This document shows positions 56,284-63,837 of a stretch of DNA of 64,000 nucleotides, one piece after another. Source of the DNA: Catalinimonas niigatensis (GTDB lineage: Bacteria; Bacteroidota; Bacteroidia; Cytophagales; Cyclobacteriaceae); contig NZ_CP119422.1 in the NCBI RefSeq assembly GCF_030506285.1, forward strand, positions 5,629,501 to 5,693,500, written 5' to 3'. Both the position numbers and the translations under genes were made by a program. The first letter of the stretch is position 1, and every line of letters starts with the position of its first letter. The notes beneath the pieces are model-generated. The model made no database searches, was not told the DNA's origin, and saw only the letters and a program-made list of their open reading frames with translations.

Positions 56284-56610
56284 ATGATTGACAGCCAAGA
56301 GTTTCACTCCCAATCCATCGGAAGGCTTGCCAGAGACATCGCTGCTGACATAGACGCGGATATGGATGCCTGGCTAGCTAATGAAGGAGCTGCCAGCAGC
56401 AATACCAAAAGCGGGGCCAACTGGCTGGATAATGCTACGAAATGGACGACTACAGCGGCAAACTTATTTACTCAATACTCGCAGTCAAAGACACCTTCTG
56501 TGCCGCAAGGGAACATGCCCCCCCCTCAAACGCCAGGCTGGCTTTTGCCGGTGGGAATAGGGGCTACGGCGCTGATACTGATGCTCGCTATTAACAGTAA
56601 GAAAGACTAA
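56284..56610 (+). CDS. Small virion-type membrane protein
   Basis: 108 residues beginning MIDSQEFHSQSIGRL (module motif). The following stretch is acidic (ADIDADMDAW), then Pro-rich (PSVPQGNMPPPQTPG), and a C-terminal membrane segment (about 88-104) ends NSKKD. Five bases after the previous gene. No known family. Confidence 0.7.
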   Translation: MIDSQEFHSQSIGRLARDIAADIDADMDAWLANEGAASSNTKSGANWLDNATKWTTTAANLFTQYSQSKTPSVPQGNMPPPQTPGWLLPVGIGATALILMLAINSKKD

Positions 56611-56617
56611 AAAACGC

Positions 56618-57478
56618 ATGCAGATACAACTTCTCTCAGGAACTCCTACCCCCGGACTTCGTGAATACACAGTTCATTCAGAGATGAATGATCAAAATTC
56701 TGCCCAACAACAGGAAAGATTAGGGGTGCTCATTGGGCTAAAAATAGACTGGAAAAATACGGGTGAAAAACTCAGATGGGGTTACCTCAAAACTGCATCG
56801 CTGAAAAATAGAGGACTGAGTGACAGACAAATCGCAGACCTTAAAAGTAAGCTTGTCCAGGCAGAAGGTGTGTATAGCAAACTCGGGGGAGACCGTAAGG
56901 ATTTTGCCAGGGCCATTGTGGAAGGTCATGGCAACCGGGACCAGATCGTAAAGCCGGAAGACAAGTCATTGGGAGAGATTTCAGTGCGTGAAGAAGAGCG
57001 CATATTGCTTACTTCGCCTGCTCAGTTGCTCCTGGATCTTAAATCCGCTGCTGGATTAGGTAGTATTGATAATAATCAGAATGCCGATGCTTTTGCCAAG
57101 GCAGGCACTACGCTTTCTAAAATTTCTCAGATCGCTTCCGGAGTATCCACCATCACTGGAACACTTTCAACAATCACCCAAAAGGAAGAGACCGTCAATG
57201 CCAACATAGATCAGTCACCAGGCGTGCAGCAAGCAGGTTTGGACGTGACGACGCTCGGATCTTGGATAGGTGAGCATAGAAAGGCTATGATGGCAGGAGG
57301 GGCGCTGTTACTGGCCGGATTTTTCATCACCCAAATGAAGCATTCTGATGAAGACCCGGGACGCCGACCGAAGGCAGGCAAACACATCAAACGTACCCCT
57401 AAGCAACCAACCAGAAAAACAAAGGGTAAAAAACGCAAATCTAAAAGCAGTGCATTAGGGATCATAGAGCTTTCATAA
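56618..57478 (+). CDS. Membrane protein with very basic C-terminus
   Basis: 286 residues (a start at Met23 is possible). The N-terminal half is helical and basic (ASLKNRGLSDRQIADLKSKL); one membrane segment near 222-242 (AMMAGGALLLAGFFITQM) is followed by about 40 residues dense in Lys and Arg, ending SSALGIIELS. The tail could bind nucleic acid under a membrane, as in internal-membrane viruses. It contains a weak copy of the motif (GSIDNNQNADAFA). Function unknown. Confidence 0.65.
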   Translation: MQIQLLSGTPTPGLREYTVHSEMNDQNSAQQQERLGVLIGLKIDWKNTGEKLRWGYLKTASLKNRGLSDRQIADLKSKLVQAEGVYSKLGGDRKDFARAIVEGHGNRDQIVKPEDKSLGEISVREEERILLTSPAQLLLDLKSAAGLGSIDNNQNADAFAKAGTTLSKISQIASGVSTITGTLSTITQKEETVNANIDQSPGVQQAGLDVTTLGSWIGEHRKAMMAGGALLLAGFFITQMKHSDEDPGRRPKAGKHIKRTPKQPTRKTKGKKRKSKSSALGIIELS

Positions 57479-57534
57479 TCGGAGTCAATATCGCAGTCAA
57501 TAATCAACGCAAACAAATATCTAAATCAATTTCA

Positions 57535-58185
57535 ATGAAAACCAAGAGTGTAACGAAAGGGGCCAGAAAGATCGGTGGCCGTTTGGGCAATACGGCGCTC
57601 TTACTGCTGCCAGCGATAGCGGGTGGTGCGGTAGGCGCTGGTATTGGACGCAATAGCTTTCTTGCTGGCTTTGCCTTGCTGGCCACTGCCAATCACCTCA
57701 AATGGCCCGAGTTTGTCAAAACAATGGCAGTAGGAATGGCAGTCAACGGCGTGGCTACCACCAAACCGGTCACCGAGGCACAAAAAGTAGCTGAAGCTGT
57801 GGCGGCAGAAAGCCCTGCTGTTTCCGGATTCCTGCCTTCCGGATGGGTAGAGGACAACTTCAAAGAGCGGGGAGAGCAGTACCTGAAGAACATTCTGCTC
57901 AACGCCTACATAGACAAAGTGCCGGTAGTGAACAAGATGGTAGGTCTGGCAGGTGTAGAATCGGACTCCATGTTTGCGGCTAATAAAGCCGCCCATATCA
58001 AACTGGATGCTAATCAAAGGCAGGAGCTCAACCGCCTGATCTCGGAAATGAGCAGCGTTTCAGGCATTGACCGCTACGAATTTGCCGATCAGCCTTCTGC
58101 TGTCAGCAGTGATATAGGCAGCATAGACCGACTGGCTTTTGAGCAATCTGATGCACGAAGCTATGAGCGCAGAAGGGTAGCATAA
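57535..58185 (+). CDS. Membrane protein with two C-terminal ID motifs
   Basis: 216 residues. Basic N-terminus, glycine-rich hydrophobic N-terminal region (about 18-55, LLLLPAIAGGAVGAGIG), a soluble middle, and a C-terminal tail with two motif copies, GIDRYEFADQ and SIDRLAFEQS, ending in Arg residues. The tail position, opposite to the N-terminal copies in other genes, argues that the motif is an address or cleavage site rather than a domain start. Confidence 0.65.
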   Translation: MKTKSVTKGARKIGGRLGNTALLLLPAIAGGAVGAGIGRNSFLAGFALLATANHLKWPEFVKTMAVGMAVNGVATTKPVTEAQKVAEAVAAESPAVSGFLPSGWVEDNFKERGEQYLKNILLNAYIDKVPVVNKMVGLAGVESDSMFAANKAAHIKLDANQRQELNRLISEMSSVSGIDRYEFADQPSAVSSDIGSIDRLAFEQSDARSYERRRVA

Positions 58186-58242
58186 TCAATTCACCACTAA
58201 ATCAAATCAATCATCAATTAACATCTAAAATCTGAATCTAAA

Positions 58243-58836
58243 ATGGGATTGCTAACTCAAGTCAAAACCTCTCGTGAGCACTTCATTGAGCAAGCGAAAG
58301 CTTCTACAAATCCGGACATTCGTAAAATTGCCGAGGCCGTGGGATCAGGCCGCGCCCGTCTTGCTGACTTTGCCGCTTACTCCATCGTGGATGGTAGTGG
58401 AAAAACAATGGTCCGTTTCTTTGAGTCTCAGGACAAAGAAGAAATCGGTATCAAGAACATCGCCACAGCTCGTCTGGAAAAAGGCGAAGTCTTTATGGCT
58501 TCTTCTATTGCGATACTGGCTAAAACCAGCACAGCTACTGAGTATGACGAACTGGCCATGACAGGCTTAAAATTCGGTATGGTAGATGATATTCCCGGCC
58601 TTTCTAACGGAGAGTGGGAGTTTGAAGTCAATAATTCTCTTATTGTTCCCAAGTCATCCATGCAGATGTTTGTAACCACCGGATATAATGTGCCGGTTGG
58701 GATTTGTCCTTTGACCAATCCTAAGATCCTGGAGGATAACGTGCCGCTTTCTTTGGTGATAGAAACCAAAATCGCACTGCCTGCCAAGACTGCTTTGAAA
58801 GCCATTCTTTTCGGTACCGTAGCAGTACCTGCTTAA
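58243..58836 (+). CDS. Major coat protein candidate
   Basis: 197 residues, soluble, a short helical N-terminus (about 1-45) then a beta-rich body (GKTMVRFFESQDKEEIG, GEWEFEVNNSLIVPKSSM, VPLSLVIETKIALPAKT) that could be a single jelly roll. It is the only sizeable protein in the module without a membrane segment or motif before the minor proteins, and a strong hairpin follows within 11 bases, as for abundantly expressed coat genes. No database family recognised; a coat role is inference. Confidence 0.55.
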   Translation: MGLLTQVKTSREHFIEQAKASTNPDIRKIAEAVGSGRARLADFAAYSIVDGSGKTMVRFFESQDKEEIGIKNIATARLEKGEVFMASSIAILAKTSTATEYDELAMTGLKFGMVDDIPGLSNGEWEFEVNNSLIVPKSSMQMFVTTGYNVPVGICPLTNPKILEDNVPLSLVIETKIALPAKTALKAILFGTVAVPA

Positions 58837-58846
58837 TACTCCAGTA

Positions 58847-58872
58847 AAAAGACGGAAGCAAAGCCGTCTTTT
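58847..58872 (+). terminator. Hairpin after the coat-protein candidate
   Basis: AAAAGACGG (58847-58855) pairs perfectly with CCGTCTTTT (58864-58872) around an eight-base loop. The T tract is short, so it may act as a partial terminator or mRNA stabiliser. Confidence 0.75.
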
Positions 58873-58905
58873 CACCCTATTATCCACCTTATTATCAAGG
58901 CAATT

Positions 58906-59316
58906 ATGCAACAAGAGCAATTAGAGAACTACAAGGTAGCTTATAAAACCTTCAGGTTTGCTGCCAAAGAGAATGGACTGGCCCAGGGGACCAATTTTGA
59001 ACTGGATAAGAATACGGTATTCGTCACGGGTTTTCAATTAGGATCTGATGCTAAAAGCAAGCTCAATTTCAGGGGATCAATAGGGTTAAGGATTGGAGGC
59101 GATACGTTGCTAGAGAATAGCACCCCCTGTCAGCTGTTTGTCTCTTCTACCGGAGTGGCTGTAGAAAAGCGATTCTTTCCTTTGGGAGAAGTCAAACCGG
59201 GTAACTATAAGGTGGAAGTAAGCTACCAGGATGAAGCAAATGCAGCGGCTGAATTTGGTGCAGGTTACACCGTGTATATCACTTTTGCTTATCTGCTGCC
59301 TAAAAACAACCTGTGA
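58906..59316 (+). CDS. Small beta-rich protein, possible minor coat
   Basis: 136 residues, almost all beta (TVFVTGFQLGSDAKSKLNFR, CQLFVSSTGVAVEKRFFPLG, AGYTVYITFAYLLP). Could be a second jelly-roll protein, vertex component or a stabiliser of the coat. Its stop overlaps the next ATG (TGATG). No family recognised. Confidence 0.6.
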   Translation: MQQEQLENYKVAYKTFRFAAKENGLAQGTNFELDKNTVFVTGFQLGSDAKSKLNFRGSIGLRIGGDTLLENSTPCQLFVSSTGVAVEKRFFPLGEVKPGNYKVEVSYQDEANAAAEFGAGYTVYITFAYLLPKNNL

Positions 59317-59819
59317 TGCTCAGAAAGACTGCATTGGAAAAGAGTTTGTCCGGAACTCAAGAGAAATTGATCAGAAGAAGGCTGGTGGCCAGGCGCATCA
59401 GGGTAGAAAGCAAAGGTGCCTATAAAACCGCTTACCTGGATACCGATGGTCACAGAGTAGTGGGAGCCTACATTCTGCAAAAAGTTTACGTAGATCAATC
59501 TATCAAAGCCTATCGCAGGTATTTTGGCGTAGGGGCCAGCGGGCAAAGCAGCGAAGCCTTTGTGCGCTCCCTGGACAGCGACTTGATTCAATCTAAGATT
59601 GGCCAGGTCTCTGTCCATGCCGATCTAGGCCAGCATATTTATATCGCTCAGCCAGTAGAAGCAGGACTTCCGGTGTTGAGTTACAATGGATTGCAAGGAG
59701 GCTTTAATGCCCCTCTCACAGTATCTGTGAGTGATGCTCAAACAGGGGCAGTGATGGACTACTACCTCTTTGAATCGGTCAACGACAATTTAGGACAAAC
59801 CACCATTGAAATAGAATAG
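59316..59819 (+). CDS. Spike- or fibre-like protein
   Basis: 167 residues from the ATG at 59316. Basic N-terminus (LIRRRLVARRIRVESKG); the C-terminal 70 residues (GQHIYIAQPVEAGLPVLSYN, VSVSDAQTGAVMDYYLFESV, ending TTIEIE) resemble the tip domains of phage tail fibres and receptor-binding proteins. In a tailless particle it would be a vertex spike. The similarity is by eye only. Confidence 0.55.
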   Translation: MLRKTALEKSLSGTQEKLIRRRLVARRIRVESKGAYKTAYLDTDGHRVVGAYILQKVYVDQSIKAYRRYFGVGASGQSSEAFVRSLDSDLIQSKIGQVSVHADLGQHIYIAQPVEAGLPVLSYNGLQGGFNAPLTVSVSDAQTGAVMDYYLFESVNDNLGQTTIEIE

Positions 59820-59820
59820 C

Positions 59821-60147
59821 ATGGCGAAGTTATTAGGCGAGCTCTCTTTACAGGCCAGGGATACCTCAGATCTGTTTTATCAACATCAGGTGTTTGAGGC
59901 CAATGTCACAGATCAACTAGAGAAAAAACTGCTCGATAGTGCCGAATACATCACCGGATTTGATGCCTCAGGGACAGACTCAGGTTTAGAAGAAGTAGAA
60001 CTGCTAGAAGATCGCCCTGACCTTGCCATGCTTCCTATCGAAGTGGAAGAAGGAAACCAGCAAGTCAAAGTCATCTACTGTGATGCTGGGAATGTAGATA
60101 AGGCTTACGAAGTCATTGTGTATTTACTTTTAGAAGAACAGCAGTAA
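59821..60147 (+). CDS. Small acidic protein
   Basis: 108 residues, strongly acidic (LEEVELLEDRPDLAML, EVEEGNQQVKVIYC), mainly beta in the second half. Begins two bases after the spike-like gene's stop; tightly packed with the next gene. Possibly a minor structural or assembly protein. No family recognised. Confidence 0.6.
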   Translation: MAKLLGELSLQARDTSDLFYQHQVFEANVTDQLEKKLLDSAEYITGFDASGTDSGLEEVELLEDRPDLAMLPIEVEEGNQQVKVIYCDAGNVDKAYEVIVYLLLEEQQ

Positions 60148-60148
60148 G

Positions 60149-60466
60149 ATGGACGCCACCCTTCTCAAAGAACTGCTTCAGCAACGCATAGTAGAGAAAG
60201 GCTATTCCGTTGCCCAAAGCAGGATCGTATACCGTGACCTGATGATTGCAGGTAAAGGCAAGAAAGACATCTCAGCCTATAATCAACTTTGGATGCTCAT
60301 TGACGATGTGCCAGGGGTGAGGATTGAAAGCAGTTATGGAGAATACAACCTCTCCAACTTTGCCGCTGATGAACAGCAACATGAGCACACCGATCAGATA
60401 AGCATAGAGAATCTTAGTACTAAACCCATTCAGGTGAAAATGTATCAGATCATCCTGAAGAAATAA
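60149..60466 (+). CDS. Small beta-rich structural candidate
   Basis: 105 residues: a helical start (LLKELLQQRIVEKG) then strands (LWMLIDDVPGVRIESS, QISIENLSTKPIQVKMYQII). Starts two bases after the previous stop. Likely minor virion protein by context; no family recognised. Confidence 0.6.
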   Translation: MDATLLKELLQQRIVEKGYSVAQSRIVYRDLMIAGKGKKDISAYNQLWMLIDDVPGVRIESSYGEYNLSNFAADEQQHEHTDQISIENLSTKPIQVKMYQIILKK

Positions 60467-60480
60467 CCTAAATCTTTTAG

Positions 60481-61452
60481 ATGAACAACCAAGAAAATAA
60501 TACTCTACAAAAGTATGCCCATGTAGTAGAGGACATTATGGGCAATCGCTCCACCTCTCAAATGCTGAGAAAAAACTATCTCATAGGTAATGAGGTGGCA
60601 AAAGTGGATGAAAATACGATCTATACCCTACGCGATTTGGTAGCCAAGAAAAAGACAGTGTTAAAAAGAAAAGGGTTGTCAGGCATAGACGCGCAGGATA
60701 TTACTGCACCAAACTCGGAAATTGTAGGTAATCTATCGGTTGCGGGTGGTGGTTATCATCAGCAACCACTGACCAGCTCTTCCACCAGTCCAAATTATGC
60801 AGATGAAAGACCTGCTCCCAATTACATGCAGGCACCGGTTTCGGATATGCAGGCGCATGTACAAAATGCTGAGCTAAGAGCGGAAATCAGGTTTTTAAAA
60901 CACCAGCTCACCACCACTGAAAAGGAGCTCAGCAAACTGCAAAACGAAGGCTTAGGCAATACCAACCTCAATACCGAGCATATCTTTTTGAAACGCGATT
61001 ATTCAGACCTTCAAAAGCAGTATGAGGAAGCCAAAAAGAAGCTGGAAAGTTTAGAGCCTGAGTATGAAGAACTCAAAGAAGATGCAAAAACCTGGGCAAA
61101 GTTAGAGAAAGCAGCTACCCTGATTACCTCTCAGCCTCAAATGTTTGTCTCTGTTTTGTCAGCCATCAATCCGGTAGCGGGACGAAATGCAGCCAGTGCA
61201 TTGGCCGGTATGTCCGGAGAACAACATCAATTAGCTGCCGGATCAGCATCAGCTACGCAAATTGCTCAGGCCATAGACCAGACTTTCAACCAGGAGGAAC
61301 AAAGACAACTCGCCCAAATCATCAACCATTGTGCGAGTCGTAAAGAGTTGATCACCGAGCTTTCCTACATGCTGCAACGCAGATTAGAAGAACTAAAAGC
61401 CAAAGCCGAAATGCTCTCTGAAGAGGGTGGTGATCATGCTGAAATGATTTAG
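60481..61452 (+). CDS. Coiled-coil protein, possible assembly or core protein
   Basis: 323 residues. A weak motif copy near the N-terminus (KGLSGIDAQDI, about 60-70), a Ser/Pro-rich linker, a coiled coil (about 130-205: ELRAEIRFLKHQLTTTEKEL, LQKQYEEAKKKLESLEPE) and an alpha-helical C-terminal domain ending in a second helix pair (QRRLEELKAKAEML). No membrane segment. May act as scaffold, assembly factor or internal core. No family recognised. Confidence 0.6.
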   Translation: MNNQENNTLQKYAHVVEDIMGNRSTSQMLRKNYLIGNEVAKVDENTIYTLRDLVAKKKTVLKRKGLSGIDAQDITAPNSEIVGNLSVAGGGYHQQPLTSSSTSPNYADERPAPNYMQAPVSDMQAHVQNAELRAEIRFLKHQLTTTEKELSKLQNEGLGNTNLNTEHIFLKRDYSDLQKQYEEAKKKLESLEPEYEELKEDAKTWAKLEKAATLITSQPQMFVSVLSAINPVAGRNAASALAGMSGEQHQLAAGSASATQIAQAIDQTFNQEEQRQLAQIINHCASRKELITELSYMLQRRLEELKAKAEMLSEEGGDHAEMI

Positions 61453-61454
61453 AG

Positions 61455-61489
61455 ATCCCGGCTGCTCCACAGGGGACTAAATCCGGGAT
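61455..61489. repeat. REP-like imperfect palindrome
   Basis: ATCCCGG (61455-61461) pairs with CCGGGAT (61483-61489) and is followed by GACG, the look of the short GATCCC/GGGATGAC intergenic palindromes scattered in many bacterial chromosomes. No T tract; it lies between two structural-type genes. Confidence 0.5.
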
Positions 61490-61509
61490 GACGATAAAAG
61501 TAAAAACCA

Positions 61510-61707
61510 ATGACAGATTTTAAAATGGAACTCCTTGTCCAGGCCAAGGATAAAGAAGAAGCACTCAAGCTAAAAGAAGTGCTGCACGAAATGTATGCGG
61601 AATACGGTACCCAAGGACTATTGGGCCTGTATCAAATGGGCAAAAGCCCTGCTGGAAAGATGTTCACCGGCAAGTTCAAAAGAAGCTCCGTCCAAAAGAA
61701 AAAGTAA
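61510..61707 (+). CDS. Small basic protein
   Basis: 65 residues: a helix (KDKEEALKLKEVLHEMYAEYG), a Gly/Met stretch and a basic tail (FKRSSVQKKK). Six bases before the annexin-like gene. Size and tail fit a minor DNA- or membrane-associated virion protein; function unknown. Confidence 0.55.
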   Translation: MTDFKMELLVQAKDKEEALKLKEVLHEMYAEYGTQGLLGLYQMGKSPAGKMFTGKFKRSSVQKKK

Positions 61708-61713
61708 AGAGTT

Positions 61714-62148
61714 ATGCTACCACTACTGGCTTCTCAACTAGCAACAGACAAAAATATAGATCGTTTAGGTGAAGCTGTCTCTACCCTTGGTAAAATGGGA
61801 TTAGGTGTGCTGGTAGCGGGAGGCACTTTCATGCTTTTGCGCACAGGTTATCGCAAGCTTACCGCAGATCTGCAAGAAGATAAGGTAACCGATGCAGGTA
61901 CACCAGCTTACTATGCCGCGCAGATCGGCAAAGCAATCCATACCGGAAACCTTTGGTGGGGATGGTTGCAGGATGATGATGAAGAGTACCTCTACAATAT
62001 TCTAAGGAGTGTTCCTGCCTCTCAATGGGAACGGGTAGAGACTGCTTTCAAACAGATCTATCATGTGAGCCTGTCCAGCGAACTCCTTAGGTCACTTTCT
62101 ACAGATGAATACACTAAGGCACTTTCAATCATCAACAGCAATGGCTAA
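61714..62148 (+). CDS. Membrane protein with annexin-repeat-like helical domain
   Basis: 144 residues. An N-terminal helix and a membrane segment (about 30-46, GLGVLVAGGTFMLL) precede a C-terminal helical bundle (about 90-143: DEEYLYNILRSVPASQWERV, AFKQIYHVSLSSELLRSL). The order Asp-Glu, YNIL, W, AF, Y, L resembles one annexin repeat. Annexin-like bundles bind membranes, which would suit a membrane virion. Overlaps the next gene by eight bases. Similarity is by eye. Confidence 0.55.
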   Translation: MLPLLASQLATDKNIDRLGEAVSTLGKMGLGVLVAGGTFMLLRTGYRKLTADLQEDKVTDAGTPAYYAAQIGKAIHTGNLWWGWLQDDDEEYLYNILRSVPASQWERVETAFKQIYHVSLSSELLRSLSTDEYTKALSIINSNG

Positions 62149-62854
62149 AAAGAAAACAGTACGCGCTAGAAAAGGACTTTCTACTGGTAACATCATCATC
62201 TATGCTGCGGGGGCAGGTGCTCTATTGGGCACTGGCTATGTAGGCTATAACTTCTTACGTGATCTGAATTTAGCAGGCAAGCAGGGTGAAGGTTTTCCTG
62301 CAAGTAATGACTCTACTGCACCTGCTGGGAATACAGGAGTAGTCGGACCGAATGTTACTTCTGCTTTACCTAAACCTTCTTATCATGAGTCTTTTCCGCT
62401 TAAAGTAGGAGATAGAAACTGGTATGTACAGCAGATGCAACTGGCTCTCATCAACCACGGAGGTAAGGCAGCAGAAAGAATCAAGGCCACCGGGGGTGCA
62501 GATGGCACCTTCGGACAGGGCACACTGGATGCATTAATGACTGCTGGCTACATCGGATATTTTGATACCCTGATCGGGGCCAAGATCATGAGTTTTCAGT
62601 ATGAAAGAATCCTCAACAAAGGATCGCTTTCAGGACTCTCAGGATTGGGCTATTCGCCGAAGGTGGCCATCACCACCAAACAGACCTACATGATCAATGC
62701 TGAGAAAATCAACCAGCCAGAGCCACAAGCCTATCCGGTCAGAGAAGGTGTCACGATAGGATATCTGATGGATGAAAGCAAAGGCTTGTCCAGGATACAA
62801 ACCGAACAAGGGGATATTTTCTATACCGTTTCTTCAGGAATAAAAGTAATCTAA
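62141..62854 (+). CDS. Membrane-anchored peptidoglycan-binding protein
   Basis: 237 residues from the ATG at 62141; the longer frame begins deep inside the upstream gene. A basic N-terminus (KKKTVRARKGLS), a glycine-rich membrane segment (about 14-34), a linker, and a PG_binding_1-type domain (about 85-145: KVGDRNWYVQQMQLALINHG, DGTFGQGTLDALMTAG). Probably helps the particle or its lysin engage the cell wall at entry or exit. It directly precedes the endolysin. Confidence 0.75.
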   Translation: MAKKKTVRARKGLSTGNIIIYAAGAGALLGTGYVGYNFLRDLNLAGKQGEGFPASNDSTAPAGNTGVVGPNVTSALPKPSYHESFPLKVGDRNWYVQQMQLALINHGGKAAERIKATGGADGTFGQGTLDALMTAGYIGYFDTLIGAKIMSFQYERILNKGSLSGLSGLGYSPKVAITTKQTYMINAEKINQPEPQAYPVREGVTIGYLMDESKGLSRIQTEQGDIFYTVSSGIKVI

Positions 62855-62857
62855 ATC

Positions 62858-63418
62858 ATGAGTTTTGAAACAGCATTTGCCCACCTGTTGCAATTTGAAG
62901 GTAACTATGCCAACGTAGAAGGAGATATGGGAGGAGAAACTTATCAAGGAATAGCCAGGCGCTTTCATCCGCATTGGAGTGGATGGGTGACGATTGATGA
63001 GTATAAAGTAAAGCACGGTCCACTAAAAAGGAATCACTACATTCCGGATGAGCAGTTGGATCAAAAAGTGAGAGCATTTTATCTAGCTAACTACTGGCAT
63101 GAGATCTATTGCAGCAAAATCATAGACGAGCGGGTAGCCCACCTCATGTTTGACTTTTATGTACACAGTGGTCATGTAGGGATGAAAGTCGTACAGCGCT
63201 GTGTCAATCAACTCTTAGACCGGGACGTGCTTAAAGTAGATGGCATCATCGGCAAAATATCGCTCTCCTGGATCAATCAAATACCAGGGGATCTGCTCCA
63301 TGATCTGGTCAAAGAGCGCAGAAGAGACTATTTAGAAGGTCTCGCTTCTCGGCCAGGGCAGGCTAAATTCTTAAAAGGCTGGATGAAACGGGTAGATTCA
63401 TTTCCCACTTTAACTTGA
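62858..63418 (+). CDS. GH108-family N-acetylmuramidase endolysin
   Basis: 186 residues, no signal peptide. The family motif is FEGNYANVEGDMGGETYQGI with the catalytic Glu at residue 14, followed by a C-terminal PG-binding-3 helical part (about 95-186: DERVAHLMFDFYVHSGHVG). It cuts the glycan strands of peptidoglycan at lysis. Stop overlaps the region of the holin start by few bases, so the pair is a lysis cassette. Confidence 0.9.
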   Translation: MSFETAFAHLLQFEGNYANVEGDMGGETYQGIARRFHPHWSGWVTIDEYKVKHGPLKRNHYIPDEQLDQKVRAFYLANYWHEIYCSKIIDERVAHLMFDFYVHSGHVGMKVVQRCVNQLLDRDVLKVDGIIGKISLSWINQIPGDLLHDLVKERRRDYLEGLASRPGQAKFLKGWMKRVDSFPTLT

Positions 63419-63423
63419 AATCT

Positions 63424-63837
63424 ATGGCACTCCCTTTTTTAAAGACTTTGTTTTCAGCCAGCAGCTTTGTCAAAGAGATTTTTACCGGCATAGATAATCT
63501 TACCACAACCAGAGAAGAAAAGGAAGCCATAAAGCTTTTGATTGAACGCAACTTCACAGAACTGGAAATGCAGATCAATCAAAGCCTTACGGATCGGCAT
63601 AAAGCAGATATGATCTCTGATTCATGGCTATCCAAAAACATCAGACCTTTGGTGTTGATATTTATCCTGGTCTGCTATGTGTTCATGGTCTTACTGGATG
63701 CTGCGGGGTTTTCTATCAATGAGCATTATATCTCACTACTTGGACAGTGGGGCATGCTGGTGATGTCCTTCTATTTTGGTAGCCGTGGCATTGAAAAGAT
63801 CTTTGAGATCATGCAGCGCAAAAAGGAAAAACAGTGA
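63424..63837 (+). CDS. Holin (3TM-type)
   Basis: 137 residues from the ATG at 63424 (a TTG at 63415 adds three). An amphipathic N-terminal part (about 1-70) ends in MISDSWLSKNIRPL, then two clear membrane segments (about 75-97 and 105-122) and a basic tail (MQRKKEKQ). This is the layout of the 3TM holin family found beside GH108 lysins in Bacteroidota phages. It would time lysis. The four-base GTGA overlap couples it to the next gene. Confidence 0.8.
   Translation: MALPFLKTLFSASSFVKEIFTGIDNLTTTREEKEAIKLLIERNFTELEMQINQSLTDRHKADMISDSWLSKNIRPLVLIFILVCYVFMVLLDAAGFSINEHYISLLGQWGMLVMSFYFGSRGIEKIFEIMQRKKEKQ

Noticed and set aside
52887-63837. Contractile injection system or gene-transfer agent of tailed-phage type
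   Set aside because: No sheath, tube, baseplate, portal or head-protease genes are present; the proteins are small and mostly membrane-anchored or beta-rich.
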